Notes: generated by a model from the letters alone, not told the origin. Shown: positions 7,132 through 17,170, counted from the first letter of the stretch. The stretch: 47,068 nt of DNA from 'Fragaria x ananassa' phyllody phytoplasma (GCF_018274325.1 NZ_JAGVRH010000004.1:1-47068), one strand, 5' to 3'. A program made the numbers and translations.

Positions 7132-7986
7132 TTAATTTTGTTTTTTAGGGTTAAATAAATTAATTAAACCTTTACCAATTAAGTTAAAAGATAAACTAGT
7201 TAATAAAACAATAATAAAAGGACCAAAAAATAAATGAGGATAAAAACGCATATCACTTTTAGAAGAACTTAGTATGTTGCCCCATTCAGGAATAGTAGGG
7301 TCAAGTCCTAAACCAATAAAACCTAATCCTGAAATGGTTAAAATAACAGTAGCCATTCCAATAGTAATTCTTGTAATAATAATAGGGTAAAGATGAGGCA
7401 AAATATGTTTAGTTAAAATTGAAAAATGATTAGCTCCTAAAGCTTTTGCAGCTTTAATAAAATCTTTTTGTTTAATTTTTAAAGTATTTGATCTTATAAT
7501 ACGAATAAAAGCAAAAGTATTAGAAATACTTAAAACAACTACTAATGATAATTTACTTTTATGTAAAAAAAACATAATAATAATGGCTAAAATAATATCT
7601 GGAAAAACTATTAAAATATCACAGATAAAATTAATGATATTATCAATAATACCGCGAAAATAACCAGATATCATTCCTAAAACAGTTCCTAATAAACTTG
7701 CTAACATAATAGCATAAAAACCAATTGTCAAAGAAATTTTAGTTCCTGCTAAAACACGACTGAATAAATCATAACCGGTGGCATCGGTTCCCATCCAGTT
7801 AATCCAATTAAAACTTTGTAAACGTTTAAAAGAAGATTTATCAGGATTATACAAAGAAGTTAAAGGAAATAAACAAATGGTTAAACATAAAAGAATTAAA
7901 AAAACACATCCAAAAAAAATACTTTTATTTTTAAGACAATTTTGATAATGTTTTTTAAAATTCAATATTTGAGAAATATATTTCAT
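7132..7986 (-). CDS. oppC: peptide ABC transporter permease, OppC/DppC type
   Basis: 284 aa. N-terminal hydrophobic helix (about 24-45), then the family motif MGTDATGYDLFSRVLAGTK and five more membrane segments. The EAA loop is FIKAAKALGANHFSILTKHILP (about 180-200), which docks on the ATPase, and GLGLDPTIPEWG is typical of the C-terminal part. With OppB it forms the membrane channel for peptides captured by OppA and energised by OppD/OppF. It follows oppB by 29 bases and is the last gene of the A-B-C group, ending before the terminator at 6994. Whether the substrate is di- or oligopeptides cannot be told. Confidence 0.93.
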   Translation of the reverse strand: MKYISQILNFKKHYQNCLKNKSIFFGCVFLILLCLTICLFPLTSLYNPDKSSFKRLQSFNWINWMGTDATGYDLFSRVLAGTKISLTIGFYAIMLASLLGTVLGMISGYFRGIIDNIINFICDILIVFPDIILAIIIMFFLHKSKLSLVVVLSISNTFAFIRIIRSNTLKIKQKDFIKAAKALGANHFSILTKHILPHLYPIIITRITIGMATVILTISGLGFIGLGLDPTIPEWGNILSSSKSDMRFYPHLFFGPFIIVLLTSLSFNLIGKGLINLFNPKKQN

Positions 7987-8015
7987 TATTGATGGTGATA
8001 TCCTTCTAACATTTT

Positions 8016-8948
8016 TTATCCTTTTTTATTTATTTTAGGGTCTAACCAAAGATAGAATAAATCTAACAATAAATTCCAAATAGCAATAAACAAAGCTAAT
8101 AAAATAATACATCCTTGAATAACAGGAAAATCCCTATTTTCAAATGAACGAATCATTAAATTACCCACACCTTTAATATTGAAAATATATTCAGTAATAA
8201 TAGAGCCACCAATTAAAAAACTTAAGATTAAGCCAATGTGAGCGACAATAGGAATTAAAGCATTTTTTAAAGCGTGTTTAAAAATAACTTTTGTTTTAGA
8301 TAATCCTTTGGCATAAGCAACAGTGATATAAGGTTGATCTAAGCAATCTATCATAGTTGTTTGTGTAGTTTTAAAGATAGGACCACTAATAGCCAAAGAT
8401 AAGGTTAAAATAGGCAAAACCATTTGTTTAGGGGTGTTAAAACCAGAGATAGGGAAAAGACCCATATAATGGCCTAAAGTAATTTGTAATAAAAAACCAA
8501 TAACAAAAGTAGGGGCTGAAATAATAATAATAGCTAAGAATTCTAGACAAAAGCTTTTTTTGGTTTCTTTATAAAAAGCAGCTAAGACTCCGCCAACAAT
8601 TCCTAAGCAGGAACCAAAAAAACAACTTAAAAAAGCTAATTTAAAAGTATTACTAAAAGAATTATTAAAAAGAAATAAAACAGATTCTCGATTACCATTA
8701 TAAGAATTTCCAAAATTAAATTTAAAAAAGATGTTTTTAAGATAATTTTTAAATTGGATAAAAACAGGTTGATCTAATTTCAATTCTTTTTCTAAAATTC
8801 GTCTTTGTTCAATTGTTGACCCTTTTTGACCAAACATTGAGGAAATAGGATCACCTGGAACTAATTTCATTATAAAAAAACTAATAAAGATCACTGTTAT
8901 AAACAAGATAGCAGTATAAGAGATTTTTTTAAAAATATATTTTATCAA
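8016..8948 (-). CDS. oppB: peptide ABC transporter permease, OppB/DppB type
   Basis: About 310 aa, six membrane segments. The N-terminal motif KLVPGDPI, the LDQPVFIQFKNYL region and the EAA loop (YITVAYAKGLSKTKVIFKHALKNALIP) are hallmarks of OppB. The open frame extends to TTG 8961-8963, but that start has no ribosome site. TTG at 8946-8948 has GAGG nine bases upstream and gives a normal OppB N-terminus (IKYIFKKISYTAIL), so I prefer it. It lies between oppA (100-base gap) and oppC, and partners them. Confidence 0.9.
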   Translation of the reverse strand: MIKYIFKKISYTAILFITVIFISFFIMKLVPGDPISSMFGQKGSTIEQRRILEKELKLDQPVFIQFKNYLKNIFFKFNFGNSYNGNRESVLFLFNNSFSNTFKLAFLSCFFGSCLGIVGGVLAAFYKETKKSFCLEFLAIIIISAPTFVIGFLLQITLGHYMGLFPISGFNTPKQMVLPILTLSLAISGPIFKTTQTTMIDCLDQPYITVAYAKGLSKTKVIFKHALKNALIPIVAHIGLILSFLIGGSIITEYIFNIKGVGNLMIRSFENRDFPVIQGCIILLALFIAIWNLLLDLFYLWLDPKINKKG

Positions 8949-9048
8949 AAAATGGTACCTCAAAAATTTAGAATAGTTTTTTATTTAATTTATAAAAGTG
9001 ATTTGTTTTATCTTTATGAAAATTTAATATTACTAACTATTTTCATAA

Positions 9049-10611
9049 TTATTGTTTTCTAATATTGGTAAATTCAAAATTAGAAAAATCATCTGTTTCA
9101 AATCCTTGAGTAATTTTTGGAGAAGTAACAACGTAACTAGGAATTTTATACAAAGGAATGACATAAACTTGATCATGAATATATCGACTTACTTCTTGAA
9201 TTAATTTTATATATTTATTTTCATCATCAATTTCTATTGCTTTCATTAGTTTATCTTCGATGTCTGTTTTATCTTCTTCGTTGATGTGACATAAATTAGT
9301 TTGATTATTGTTTGTTAAAAAATAATCCATTAAAGATTTATGACCATATTCCATTTCATGGTTTTCTTTTAAAAAAATCATGTGATATGGAGAATCATCT
9401 TTTAAAGAATCCGTAAGTAAAGTATTAAATTCTACAGGTGACAAAGTTGCATCAAAGCCGACATTTTTTAATTGTTCAATAATTTTATTTTGTAATGTAT
9501 AATCGCGTCCACTTGATATACCAATATTTAATTTCTTGTTTTCAAGAGTTAACTTTTCTACATATTTTTTAGAAGCAACAATATCTGTTTGATAACGACC
9601 TAATTTAGGATTATTACCTTTCAATTCATTTGGTAAATAACTATTTAAAATTTTAACAGGGAGTTCTAAATCATTTTTTATTTTTTCAAGATTTAATGCT
9701 TGATAAATAGCTTTTCTTGTATCTTTGTCAATAATTTTTTGTTTATTAATATAAATATAAGAACTAGTAATAGAATTATTTTCTACTATTTTAACTTGAT
9801 CGCCTAAATTTTTCTTAAGATCGTTAATTTTAATATCAGGATATGTAAGGCATCCATCCAAAGCACCATTTTGAATTTCTTGTAAATTAGTGTCATCGTC
9901 TTTAGAAATTTTTAAATTAATTTGCTTAGGACTGTTTTTAATTCTTTCTTTATTATAATAGTTATCAAATAATTCAAAATTTAATTTGTGATCTGGTTCA
10001 TACTTAATTAATTTATAAGGACCTGCGCCAATTTTTAATCCTTCTTTTTCGTTTTTTTCAACCGCTTCTTTGTTTAAAACATTAAAAAAACGATAAAAAA
10101 CGAATTTTTTCCAAAGGGGATTTGTTTTTAAAGTCACTTTAAAATTTTTATCATCAATTTTATCAATTTTTTCTATTTCTAAAAATTGTGGATGTTTTTT
10201 ATTTGTTCCTCTTTCAAAGGTGAAAATAACATCATCTGTTGTTAATCGATTGCCGTTGTGGAATAAGATATTATCTTTTATTTTAAAAGTTAATTCTTTG
10301 TTTTTTTCTTCAATCAAGTCAGCCAAACGAGGGTGGATTGTTCCGTTTTGATCTTTATACAATAAAGTATCATGCATAATGGAAAAAGTATGATGTGAAT
10401 AAGCAGAATTTGTATGTGCACTGGAACAAACATCAAATCCTTTAATATCTGATGGCATAGCAATATTAACAGTATCTTTATTATTGCTAATTTTCCAAGG
10501 TTTCCAAATCAATAATATTGTTGATAAAACAGCCAAAGACAAAACGGTTACCAATATTATTATTTTTTTGTTTTTGTTAATATTTGCTTTAACCTTTTGA
10601 TTCGTTTTCAT
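9049..10611 (-). CDS. oppA: peptide-binding protein of the ABC transporter, OppA/DppA type
   Basis: 520 aa, the normal length for solute-binding family 5. The N-terminus has a Lys-rich head and one membrane helix (about 18-36, IIILVTVLSLAVLSTILLIW) with no lipobox Cys, so it is probably anchored by an uncleaved helix, not by lipid. Family features: the opening strand (VNIAMPSDIKGFDVCSS), LTFKIKDNILFHNGNRLTTDDVIFTFER in the first third, and GAGPYKLIKYEPDHKLNFE in the middle. It captures peptides outside the cell, which suits an organism unable to make most amino acids. First gene of the oppA-B-C group, about 730 bases downstream of oppD. Confidence 0.92.
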   Translation of the reverse strand: MKTNQKVKANINKNKKIIILVTVLSLAVLSTILLIWKPWKISNNKDTVNIAMPSDIKGFDVCSSAHTNSAYSHHTFSIMHDTLLYKDQNGTIHPRLADLIEEKNKELTFKIKDNILFHNGNRLTTDDVIFTFERGTNKKHPQFLEIEKIDKIDDKNFKVTLKTNPLWKKFVFYRFFNVLNKEAVEKNEKEGLKIGAGPYKLIKYEPDHKLNFELFDNYYNKERIKNSPKQINLKISKDDDTNLQEIQNGALDGCLTYPDIKINDLKKNLGDQVKIVENNSITSSYIYINKQKIIDKDTRKAIYQALNLEKIKNDLELPVKILNSYLPNELKGNNPKLGRYQTDIVASKKYVEKLTLENKKLNIGISSGRDYTLQNKIIEQLKNVGFDATLSPVEFNTLLTDSLKDDSPYHMIFLKENHEMEYGHKSLMDYFLTNNNQTNLCHINEEDKTDIEDKLMKAIEIDDENKYIKLIQEVSRYIHDQVYVIPLYKIPSYVVTSPKITQGFETDDFSNFEFTNIRKQ

Positions 10612-11342
10612 AATTATTTATACAACTTTCATTTTTTTTTATATTAATAGTTAACATATATTTGATTGCTAAAAACAAAAACTTATTAATTTTTGATGAC
10701 AAGGGTTAGCTTGTTTAAATTAGAATGAAATAATTTTAATTAATGCTTATAATGTTTAATTTTTATTAAAAAAGAGTATCTAAAATTTTTTTTATAAAGC
10801 CAACAAATTTCCTATTTGTTTTAAAAAAATGAATCTTTTAATAAAAAATATTAAAATTATAATGATAAATTAAATATTTTTTACACTAATAGCAATAAAT
10901 AGTTTATAACCAATGCTATCCTCCCTTCTATATTATTTTGAGTCGCTTTAATTTTTTAATTTATAGCCATTTTTGTTTGTTTTGTAAAAAAAGTAAACAA
11001 AAATGGCTATTAACTATAATTATACATCAAAAAAACAAATTTTATGCTCAAATAATCTTGATATCTAATCAATTACCTTGTTTTTTTATATTTTAAATCA
11101 TATTGAATTAAGAGTTAAAAAAAACAAGCGAAACACTCATAAATAACTTTTTTCTATTTTTTTTTGCTGGTTTTAAACTAATTTTAAAATAAAAAAAGAA
11201 AAATAATTAGTAATTCAATTTGTGTTGATGGAAATTAAAAAATTTGATTATCTAAAGCATTTGATAAAAATATTGGTTATTAAAATATTAAAGATTTGTT
11301 TATTTTATTGCATTAACTTTGGTTTTACCCCATTCTATAAGT
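10612..11342. other. intergenic, oppD to oppA, with a long hairpin
   Basis: About 730 A+T-rich bases without a convincing gene on either strand. The main feature is the 16-bp inverted repeat at 10963-11010. The spacing and hairpin suggest that oppA-B-C is transcribed apart from oppF-D. Confidence 0.6.
10963..11010. repeat. 16-bp perfect inverted repeat between oppD and oppA
   Basis: ATAGCCATTTTTGTTT at 10963-10978 is exactly complementary to 10995-11010, with a 16-base loop. It has no clean T run on the minus strand, so it is not a textbook terminator; it could be an attenuator, an RNA stability element or a weak terminator of oppF-D. Confidence 0.65.
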
Positions 11343-12146
11343 TTAATTTTTTTGATAACTAAGTCCTGTTTTTAAAAAATTAGCTAATAAATTTTTAGTA
11401 TAAGGATGTTTAGGATTTTGCAAAATTTCTTGTGTCGGTGCACTTTCTACTATTTTACCTTGGTGCATAACAATAAGATCATCGGCTACTTGCGAAACTA
11501 CTCCTAAATCATGAGTAATAAATAAGACAGCTGTTTTTTCTTCTTGTTGTAAAGCGTTGATTAAATTGATAATTTCTTTTTGAACAATAACATCTAAAGC
11601 AGTAGTAGCTTCGTCAGCAATTAAAACTTTAGGTTGACAAACTAAAGCCATAGCAATCATAATTCTTTGACACATTCCACCTGATAATTGATGTGGATAG
11701 GAATTCATAACCCTTAGTACATTAGGTATTTTAACTTTTTCTAAAATTTCTAAAATTTTTTGATAATTTGTTTGATCATCAATATTGCGATGAAGTTTTA
11801 AAACTTCCATAATTTGATTTTTAATTTTAAAAACTGGATTAAGGCTTGTTGTAGGATCTTGAAAAATCATAGCTATTTCATTACCGCGAATTTTTTGCAT
11901 TTCTTTTTCTGAAAAATCAGAAATAACTTGATTTTCAAAAATAATTTCACCTTGATAAATGGTTTGATTTTTTTCAAATAGTTTTAAAATAGAGATAGCT
12001 GTTTGACTTTTGCCACTACCAGATTCTCCTACTATTCCTAAAGTTTTTCCTTTTTTGATTTCAAAAGAAATCCCTTGAACAGCTTTAATTAAACCTTGTT
12101 GTGTTTGAAAATAAGTATGTAAATTATTAACTTTTAATAGACTCAT
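11343..12146 (-). CDS. oppD: peptide ABC transporter ATPase, OppD/DppD type
   Basis: 267 aa. Walker A GESGSGKSQ (about 40-48), Q loop MIFQDPTTSLNP, signature LSGGMCQRIMIA (about 155), Walker B VLIADEATTALD, H loop FITHDLG. It hydrolyses ATP to drive the OppBC channel with OppF. The C-terminus is short (family usually about 320-340 aa) and lacks the oligopeptide-transporter tail. The start ATG overlaps the oppF stop in an ATGA, and its AAAGGAG site lies inside the end of oppF, so the two are translationally coupled. Confidence 0.93.
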   Translation of the reverse strand: MSLLKVNNLHTYFQTQQGLIKAVQGISFEIKKGKTLGIVGESGSGKSQTAISILKLFEKNQTIYQGEIIFENQVISDFSEKEMQKIRGNEIAMIFQDPTTSLNPVFKIKNQIMEVLKLHRNIDDQTNYQKILEILEKVKIPNVLRVMNSYPHQLSGGMCQRIMIAMALVCQPKVLIADEATTALDVIVQKEIINLINALQQEEKTAVLFITHDLGVVSQVADDLIVMHQGKIVESAPTQEILQNPKHPYTKNLLANFLKTGLSYQKN

Positions 12147-13147
12147 GCTGTTTTAGCTCCTTTGTGGATTTCTTTTTTTTGGTTTTTTGGGTTTCTTAAA
12201 GTGCAAGCAATAAAATGATAAGGTGCTACTTGATGCCAATCTAAATCTAGTTGTCCCTTTTGAAATAAAAAACTAAACTCTTTATTTTCATAAACGATTT
12301 CATGCTCTTTTAAAGCTTTATTTTGAGTTTTTAATTTAGGAATAGCATTTAATAATTGTTTAGTATAAGGGTGAAATGGATTTTTAAAAATAGACTCTGA
12401 TTTAGCAATTTCAATAACTTTGCCTAAATGCATAACACAAATACGATCACTTAAATAACGGGCTACTCCTAAATCATGAGTGATGAATAAAAACGTTAAT
12501 TGATAATCTTTTTTTAAATCATTCATAAGACTTAATATTTGAGCTTGTACAGAAACATCTAAAGCTGATATTATTTCATCGCAAACAACAAATTTAGGTT
12601 TAACTATTAAAGCTCTTGCAATGGCAATTCTTTGTCTTTGACCACCTGATAATTGATGAGGATAACGTTCATAAAATGAAAGGTCAATGCCACATTTTTT
12701 CATGATATCTAAAATCATTTGTTTATATATTAAATCTTTACGATTTTTAGCCATTTTATGGATTAAAAGCCCTTCTCCAATGATATCTGATATTTTAAAG
12801 CGTGGATCAAGCGAAGCAAAAGGATCTTGAAAAATAATTTGTAAGTCTTTTCTTAAAGTGCGTTTTGTTTTGTTATTAGTCTGAGTTAAATCAATGATTT
12901 TATCATTATCTTGATGATAAAAGACATGTCCTTTAGTAGGTTTTTGCAATTGTAAAAGCACTTGTCCAAAAGTAGATTTACCTGAACCAGAACCACCAAC
13001 TATAGCTAAAGTTTCTCCTTTGAAAATAGATAAATTAATATTTTTATTAGCTTTTAAGAAAACATTGGTTTGCAAAAGATTTTTTTTGATAATAAAATTT
13101 TTAGATAAATTTTGAGTTTGAATTAAAATTTGATTGTTATTAGTAAT
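12143..13147 (-). CDS. oppF: peptide ABC transporter ATPase, OppF/DppF type, unusual ATT start likely
   Basis: Walker A GGSGSGKST, Q loop IIFQDPFASLDPR, signature LSGGQRQRIAIARAL, Walker B FVVCDEIISALD, and an OppF-type C-terminal extension (NPFHPYTKQLLNAIP). The first conventional start, TTG 13073-13075, would delete the usual first strand, has no ribosome site and puts Walker A at residue 28. In-frame codons upstream give a proper OppF start (QILIQTQNLSKNFIIKKN). The only initiator-like codons there are ATT at 13151-13153 and 13145-13147; the latter lies 8 bases after GGAGG (13156-13160). I infer initiation at ATT, the rare start known from infC. Coupled to oppD by ATGA. Confidence 0.88.
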   Translation of the reverse strand: MTNNNQILIQTQNLSKNFIIKKNLLQTNVFLKANKNINLSIFKGETLAIVGGSGSGKSTFGQVLLQLQKPTKGHVFYHQDNDKIIDLTQTNNKTKRTLRKDLQIIFQDPFASLDPRFKISDIIGEGLLIHKMAKNRKDLIYKQMILDIMKKCGIDLSFYERYPHQLSGGQRQRIAIARALIVKPKFVVCDEIISALDVSVQAQILSLMNDLKKDYQLTFLFITHDLGVARYLSDRICVMHLGKVIEIAKSESIFKNPFHPYTKQLLNAIPKLKTQNKALKEHEIVYENKEFSFLFQKGQLDLDWHQVAPYHFIACTLRNPKNQKKEIHKGAKTA

Positions 13148-13247
13148 TGGAATGACCTCCCTATTATTTGGATTTTTTTTATTAAATTATCAATATATTA
13201 TTTTTTTAAGTAGGTTAATTGTTTTTTAATTATAATTTTTTTATTTT

Positions 13248-16200
13248 TTAAAAAAGGTTTTTTTCAAAATGAATTTGTTGCTTAATTTTTTGCTTATTTT
13301 TACGGTAATAGATATTGATTTCTTTATTTTTTTGATGTTTTTGACGCCATAAAGACCATTGAATCATCATTTTCCTAAATTTTTGTTTAAAAAAAGGAAT
13401 CTTTATTTTTTGAGATATTTTTTTTTGATTATGTTTAATTTGGTTATCTATTTGGATAATTTTTTTATTATAATTTCGATCTTTTTGATTCATTTTTTTA
13501 TATATTTTTTCTTTTTTAAAAGCAAAATTTTTATAAATTTCATGATTTTTTTTCTTAAGGGTTTTTTTTGTATTTTCAAAAAATAATTTTTCTTTGTTTT
13601 TGAATTGTAATAAACTATCTTTTCTCAAAGTGTCTAATTTTTTTTGTAATTTTTTTTGAATATTTTCCCAAGATTTTTGTAAATCATTTAAAGCATTTAC
13701 TAAATTTTCATTTAATAGTTCTATTTTTTGTTTTCTTGAGTTGGTTTTTTGCAATAATTCTTGTTGTTTTTGAGTTTTCTTTTTTTCGATTTCGTGTAAT
13801 ATTTTTTTTTGTTTTGCCAGAAATGTTTTTTCAATAAAGGAATTAATGATTTTATCTCTAGGTGGATTTTTTTTTAATAAAAATTCTTCAAATTGAAAGG
13901 ATTGGTTTTCATCTAATTGTTCTTTTATTTTAGATGTTGCTATTTTTGGGTTTTGTGGTTCGAAAATAGAACATAGATTATTTTGTTGCAAAATATGTTC
14001 TTGATAATAAAAATAAAGAAAAATATCTTGAATTGTTTTTTTAATTATTGTTTGTAAAGTTTTTAAAAATTTACATAAGTGGTTTTTTTGGGAACGGGAT
14101 AAAGAATCTAATGTTATTTTTGGAGTATCGCAAGGTAATTTTTGCCATAAAAACAAAAGTTTTTGTTGCAATATTTTAATTTCATTGATTTTTTGATTAT
14201 GGATTTGAATATATTTTTTTATTTTTTGTTGATAGTTATTTTCTATTAATTTTTGTTGCTGTTTAAGTTGATGATTTTGTTTATTGAATTTGTCTTTTTG
14301 AATGTTAATTTGACGATAAATTTGTTCTAAAGAGTTTGGTAAATGATTCCAAAAAAATCTATTAATAATATTTTTAATACTTTTTTTTTGAATACTTTTA
14401 TTTTGAATAATTTTATTTTGAATGTTTTCGCTAATAAAAGATAATTGTTTTTCATAAAAAATAATAATTTGTGTGATAATTTCTATTTTTCCCAAATTTT
14501 GCTCTTTTTGATAATGATATTTTGTTTGATTCAATAAAGAAAGATAATCAAATTGTTTTTCTACAGAATTTATTAAATGATTGTCAACAATGTTATTGAT
14601 TTCATTTAAAATATTTTGTTCTAAGGGAAAAATTTTATTTTTAAAAGCAAAATCCAAACAGTTTATTTCTTGTTGTAATTGTTTTAAAATAATGGTTTTA
14701 TCTTTGTTTTGGGATTGATTTTGCTTGAGGAAATTTAATAATTTGGTTAGATGGTGTTTTCCACAAAAAACTTGTTTTTTAATAAGATAATTAATGTATA
14801 TATTTTGTAAATGGGCTTCTTTTAAAAAAAAATATTTTTTATTTGTTTCTTGAAGTTGATAAATGATAAAATTATCTTCCCTAAACAATTGTTCAACATT
14901 AAATTCATTTTCTAAAAAGCCAATTTCTTTTTTTAATTGGGTGATTTGAGTAAAATAATTAAAGTAAATTTTTATTTTTTCTAATTTAAGTTGCAAAACA
15001 ATACTTTTGTTTTTGAACTCAAATAAGTTTTTATTGTGAAAAAAATTATGATAATATTCGATTTGGTTCTTATTATTGATTTTTTTCAAAACTAAAGCAT
15101 TCTTGCGATAAGCAAAAAATGTTTTTTGATAATTGTTTTCATTATCAAAAAGAGCGCTTTCTTGTAAATGCAAATTTAGAATTTGTTTAATTTGTAATTG
15201 AATATCATTTATTTTTTGAGAAAATAAATAATTTAATTTTTGTTTTTGATAATAATGAATTTTGTTTAATTTTTTTTTGTATTTTTCATGAATTTCATCT
15301 TGTTGTTTTTTTTCTAAATGCCACCAATTTATTTCTTTTTGGTGATTTTGATTAAGGTAATTATATTTTTTTTTCCATAAAAGCATCTTTTTTAAATAAG
15401 ATAACTCATTTTCTTCTTTTGTGTTAAAAAGGTGGTTTTTTTCTTTTTGATCTTTTGTATTTAAATGAAATTCAACAAATGGTTGATTTAAAAAAGGAAT
15501 AGGAATTATTTTTTGAAAAAAAAATTGTTGTTTAGTTTGAATTTTATTTTTATCATTTTCGTAGTTATTTTTAATGACATCATAAAATTTATCATGTATA
15601 TTTAATTTGTGTTGATAAATTTTATGAGTTTTATTGATGTTTTTTTGGTATATCTCTTGTTTTTGGTTATATATTACTTCAAGTTTTTTTGAATTATTTT
15701 CTTGTTTGTGTGATAATTTTTGCAAAGCTAATTCTAATTGTTTAATTAATTCTTTATTTTTTTGATTTAATGAAAAGTCTTTAGTATAAAAATTTTGTTT
15801 TAAAACTTGGTGATTTTGAATATTTTTGATTTCAAATTGTTTTTTTTGATTTTCTAGTGAAAGCAATAAATAATTAATATTTTCTTTTTTTTTATTTAGT
15901 TGAGTTAAAAGATGTTTTTCTTTTTTGTAATTTTGTTTTTTTTGGTTTTCAATTTCTTTTTGAAATGCGCTTTTTAAATAATTAATTCTATCGTTATCTT
16001 TAATTTTGTGGTTTTTTATTTCTTGGGTAAAAAAATCTTGATTTTTATGATTTTGAAGATTTTTTTGTTTTAAAATATTTTTTCTTTTGTTTTCTAATTT
16101 TTCGATTTTTTGATAAATTTCAAGAATTTTTTTTTGATATTTAATTTTTAGTTCTTTTTTGTGGAATTCATACTCATTTTGTAATTTTGCTAAATCACTT

Positions 16201-16301
16201 ATAAAAACATTATTGTTATTAGAAAATTCATTTATGTCTATTTTGCGAAGTTTTGCAAGTGTTTCTTTTAATTTTTGTAAAAAAGGGTAACAAAAAAACA
16301 T
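13248..16301 (-). CDS. very large Lys/Gln/Asn-rich coiled-coil protein
   Basis: About 1,017 aa, almost wholly predicted coiled coil: long Lys/Gln/Glu/Ile runs with heptad spacing, Phe/Tyr scattered through, no Walker motif, no signal peptide and no clear membrane helix. An open frame continues to ATG 16355, but ATG 16299-16301 (MFFCYPFLQKLKETLAKL) has AAAGGAG nine bases upstream, so I place the start there. Long structural coiled-coil proteins occur in phytoplasmas and could act as scaffold or cytoskeleton in a wall-less cell, or in chromosome organisation without ATPase heads; that is speculation. It lies about 100 bases upstream of oppF on the same strand and may be cotranscribed. Unrecognised. 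Confidence 0.75.
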   Translation of the reverse strand: MFFCYPFLQKLKETLAKLRKIDINEFSNNNNVFISDLAKLQNEYEFHKKELKIKYQKKILEIYQKIEKLENKRKNILKQKNLQNHKNQDFFTQEIKNHKIKDNDRINYLKSAFQKEIENQKKQNYKKEKHLLTQLNKKKENINYLLLSLENQKKQFEIKNIQNHQVLKQNFYTKDFSLNQKNKELIKQLELALQKLSHKQENNSKKLEVIYNQKQEIYQKNINKTHKIYQHKLNIHDKFYDVIKNNYENDKNKIQTKQQFFFQKIIPIPFLNQPFVEFHLNTKDQKEKNHLFNTKEENELSYLKKMLLWKKKYNYLNQNHQKEINWWHLEKKQQDEIHEKYKKKLNKIHYYQKQKLNYLFSQKINDIQLQIKQILNLHLQESALFDNENNYQKTFFAYRKNALVLKKINNKNQIEYYHNFFHNKNLFEFKNKSIVLQLKLEKIKIYFNYFTQITQLKKEIGFLENEFNVEQLFREDNFIIYQLQETNKKYFFLKEAHLQNIYINYLIKKQVFCGKHHLTKLLNFLKQNQSQNKDKTIILKQLQQEINCLDFAFKNKIFPLEQNILNEINNIVDNHLINSVEKQFDYLSLLNQTKYHYQKEQNLGKIEIITQIIIFYEKQLSFISENIQNKIIQNKSIQKKSIKNIINRFFWNHLPNSLEQIYRQINIQKDKFNKQNHQLKQQQKLIENNYQQKIKKYIQIHNQKINEIKILQQKLLFLWQKLPCDTPKITLDSLSRSQKNHLCKFLKTLQTIIKKTIQDIFLYFYYQEHILQQNNLCSIFEPQNPKIATSKIKEQLDENQSFQFEEFLLKKNPPRDKIINSFIEKTFLAKQKKILHEIEKKKTQKQQELLQKTNSRKQKIELLNENLVNALNDLQKSWENIQKKLQKKLDTLRKDSLLQFKNKEKLFFENTKKTLKKKNHEIYKNFAFKKEKIYKKMNQKDRNYNKKIIQIDNQIKHNQKKISQKIKIPFFKQKFRKMMIQWSLWRQKHQKNKEINIYYRKNKQKIKQQIHFEKNLF

Positions 16302-17170
16302 TTTTTTAGTGCTCCTTTGAAATAAAGATAATAATTTATTATAATACAACGACATAAATTTTCTTTTAAATCTAAAGAATGATTGTTAAAATTTTTCAAA
16401 GAATTACATTTCTATAGGAAATATATTTCTGAATAACTATGACTATTTTTTATCATTGTTTTTAATATAATTAAAATTGATCTTATCTAGATAATTATTT
16501 TTTTGACCTTAATAATTATTACTATTCATCATTACTTTTAGTATAACATAATTAAAATTGATTTGAAAATAAAATAATAAAGGATTTGATATTTTTTATT
16601 TTTCGATAATGTTAATTTATATTTTTTTTGTTTTTTCATTTATTTTTTTCAATAATTAGATAATTTTTTTTACTTTCGTTTAGTTCTTTTGATAAAATCT
16701 TTACTAGAGTTATTTTAATTTTTTTATTTTGCTGTTATATAGATACAATTATTTAAAATTATGTAACTAGTAAAAAAAGTAAAAAAATAAAATAAAAACT
16801 CTTTATCGAATATTTAAAAAAGTACATAAAAGTTGATGGTTCATGTATAAAAAAATGCACTGTACAAAACTAATAAAAGCCAATAATTAAGAAATAATTT
16901 AATGGTTAAACAATTAAAATTTGTTTTATTTCAGGTTTAATTATTGTACTTTTTACTTTCAAAGTAAAGTTTATGAAGTTTATTTATAAAAAAGCAAAGT
17001 TTATTTGCAATCAAAAAGTTTATTTATAAATGAAATTAAAATAAAATAAAACAATAAGAAACCAAGAAACAATAAGTAATAACGAAAACATTAAAATATA
17101 TATATTATGTTCATATATGTTAATAATCAAAAAATATCAAATTAAAAAATAAGATCAGGATATAAAAGTA
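16302..17170. other. divergent intergenic region, coiled-coil gene and glnS
   Basis: About 870 A+T-rich bases between divergent genes, which must hold both promoters. Two imperfect direct repeats ending ATAATTAAAATTGAT lie near 16452-16482 and 16528-16562. A cluster of AAAGTTTAT boxes lies at 16964-17030 (AGTTTATTTATAAA at 16977-16990 and 17017-17030, with variants between), 140-200 bases upstream of glnS. Possibly regulatory; no gene seen. Confidence 0.5.

Noticed and set aside
10963-11010. CRISPR-like repeat or array
   Set aside because: A single inverted repeat with no repeated spacer units; no CRISPR array was seen anywhere in the window.
13359-13586. 75-codon plus-strand hydrophobic frame
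   Set aside because: Shadow of the Lys-rich coiled-coil gene on the opposite strand.
16964-17030. AAAGTTTAT boxes as a replication origin (DnaA-box cluster)
   Set aside because: They do not match the TTATCCACA consensus well and no dnaA or dnaN lies nearby; more likely low-complexity or regulatory repeats.
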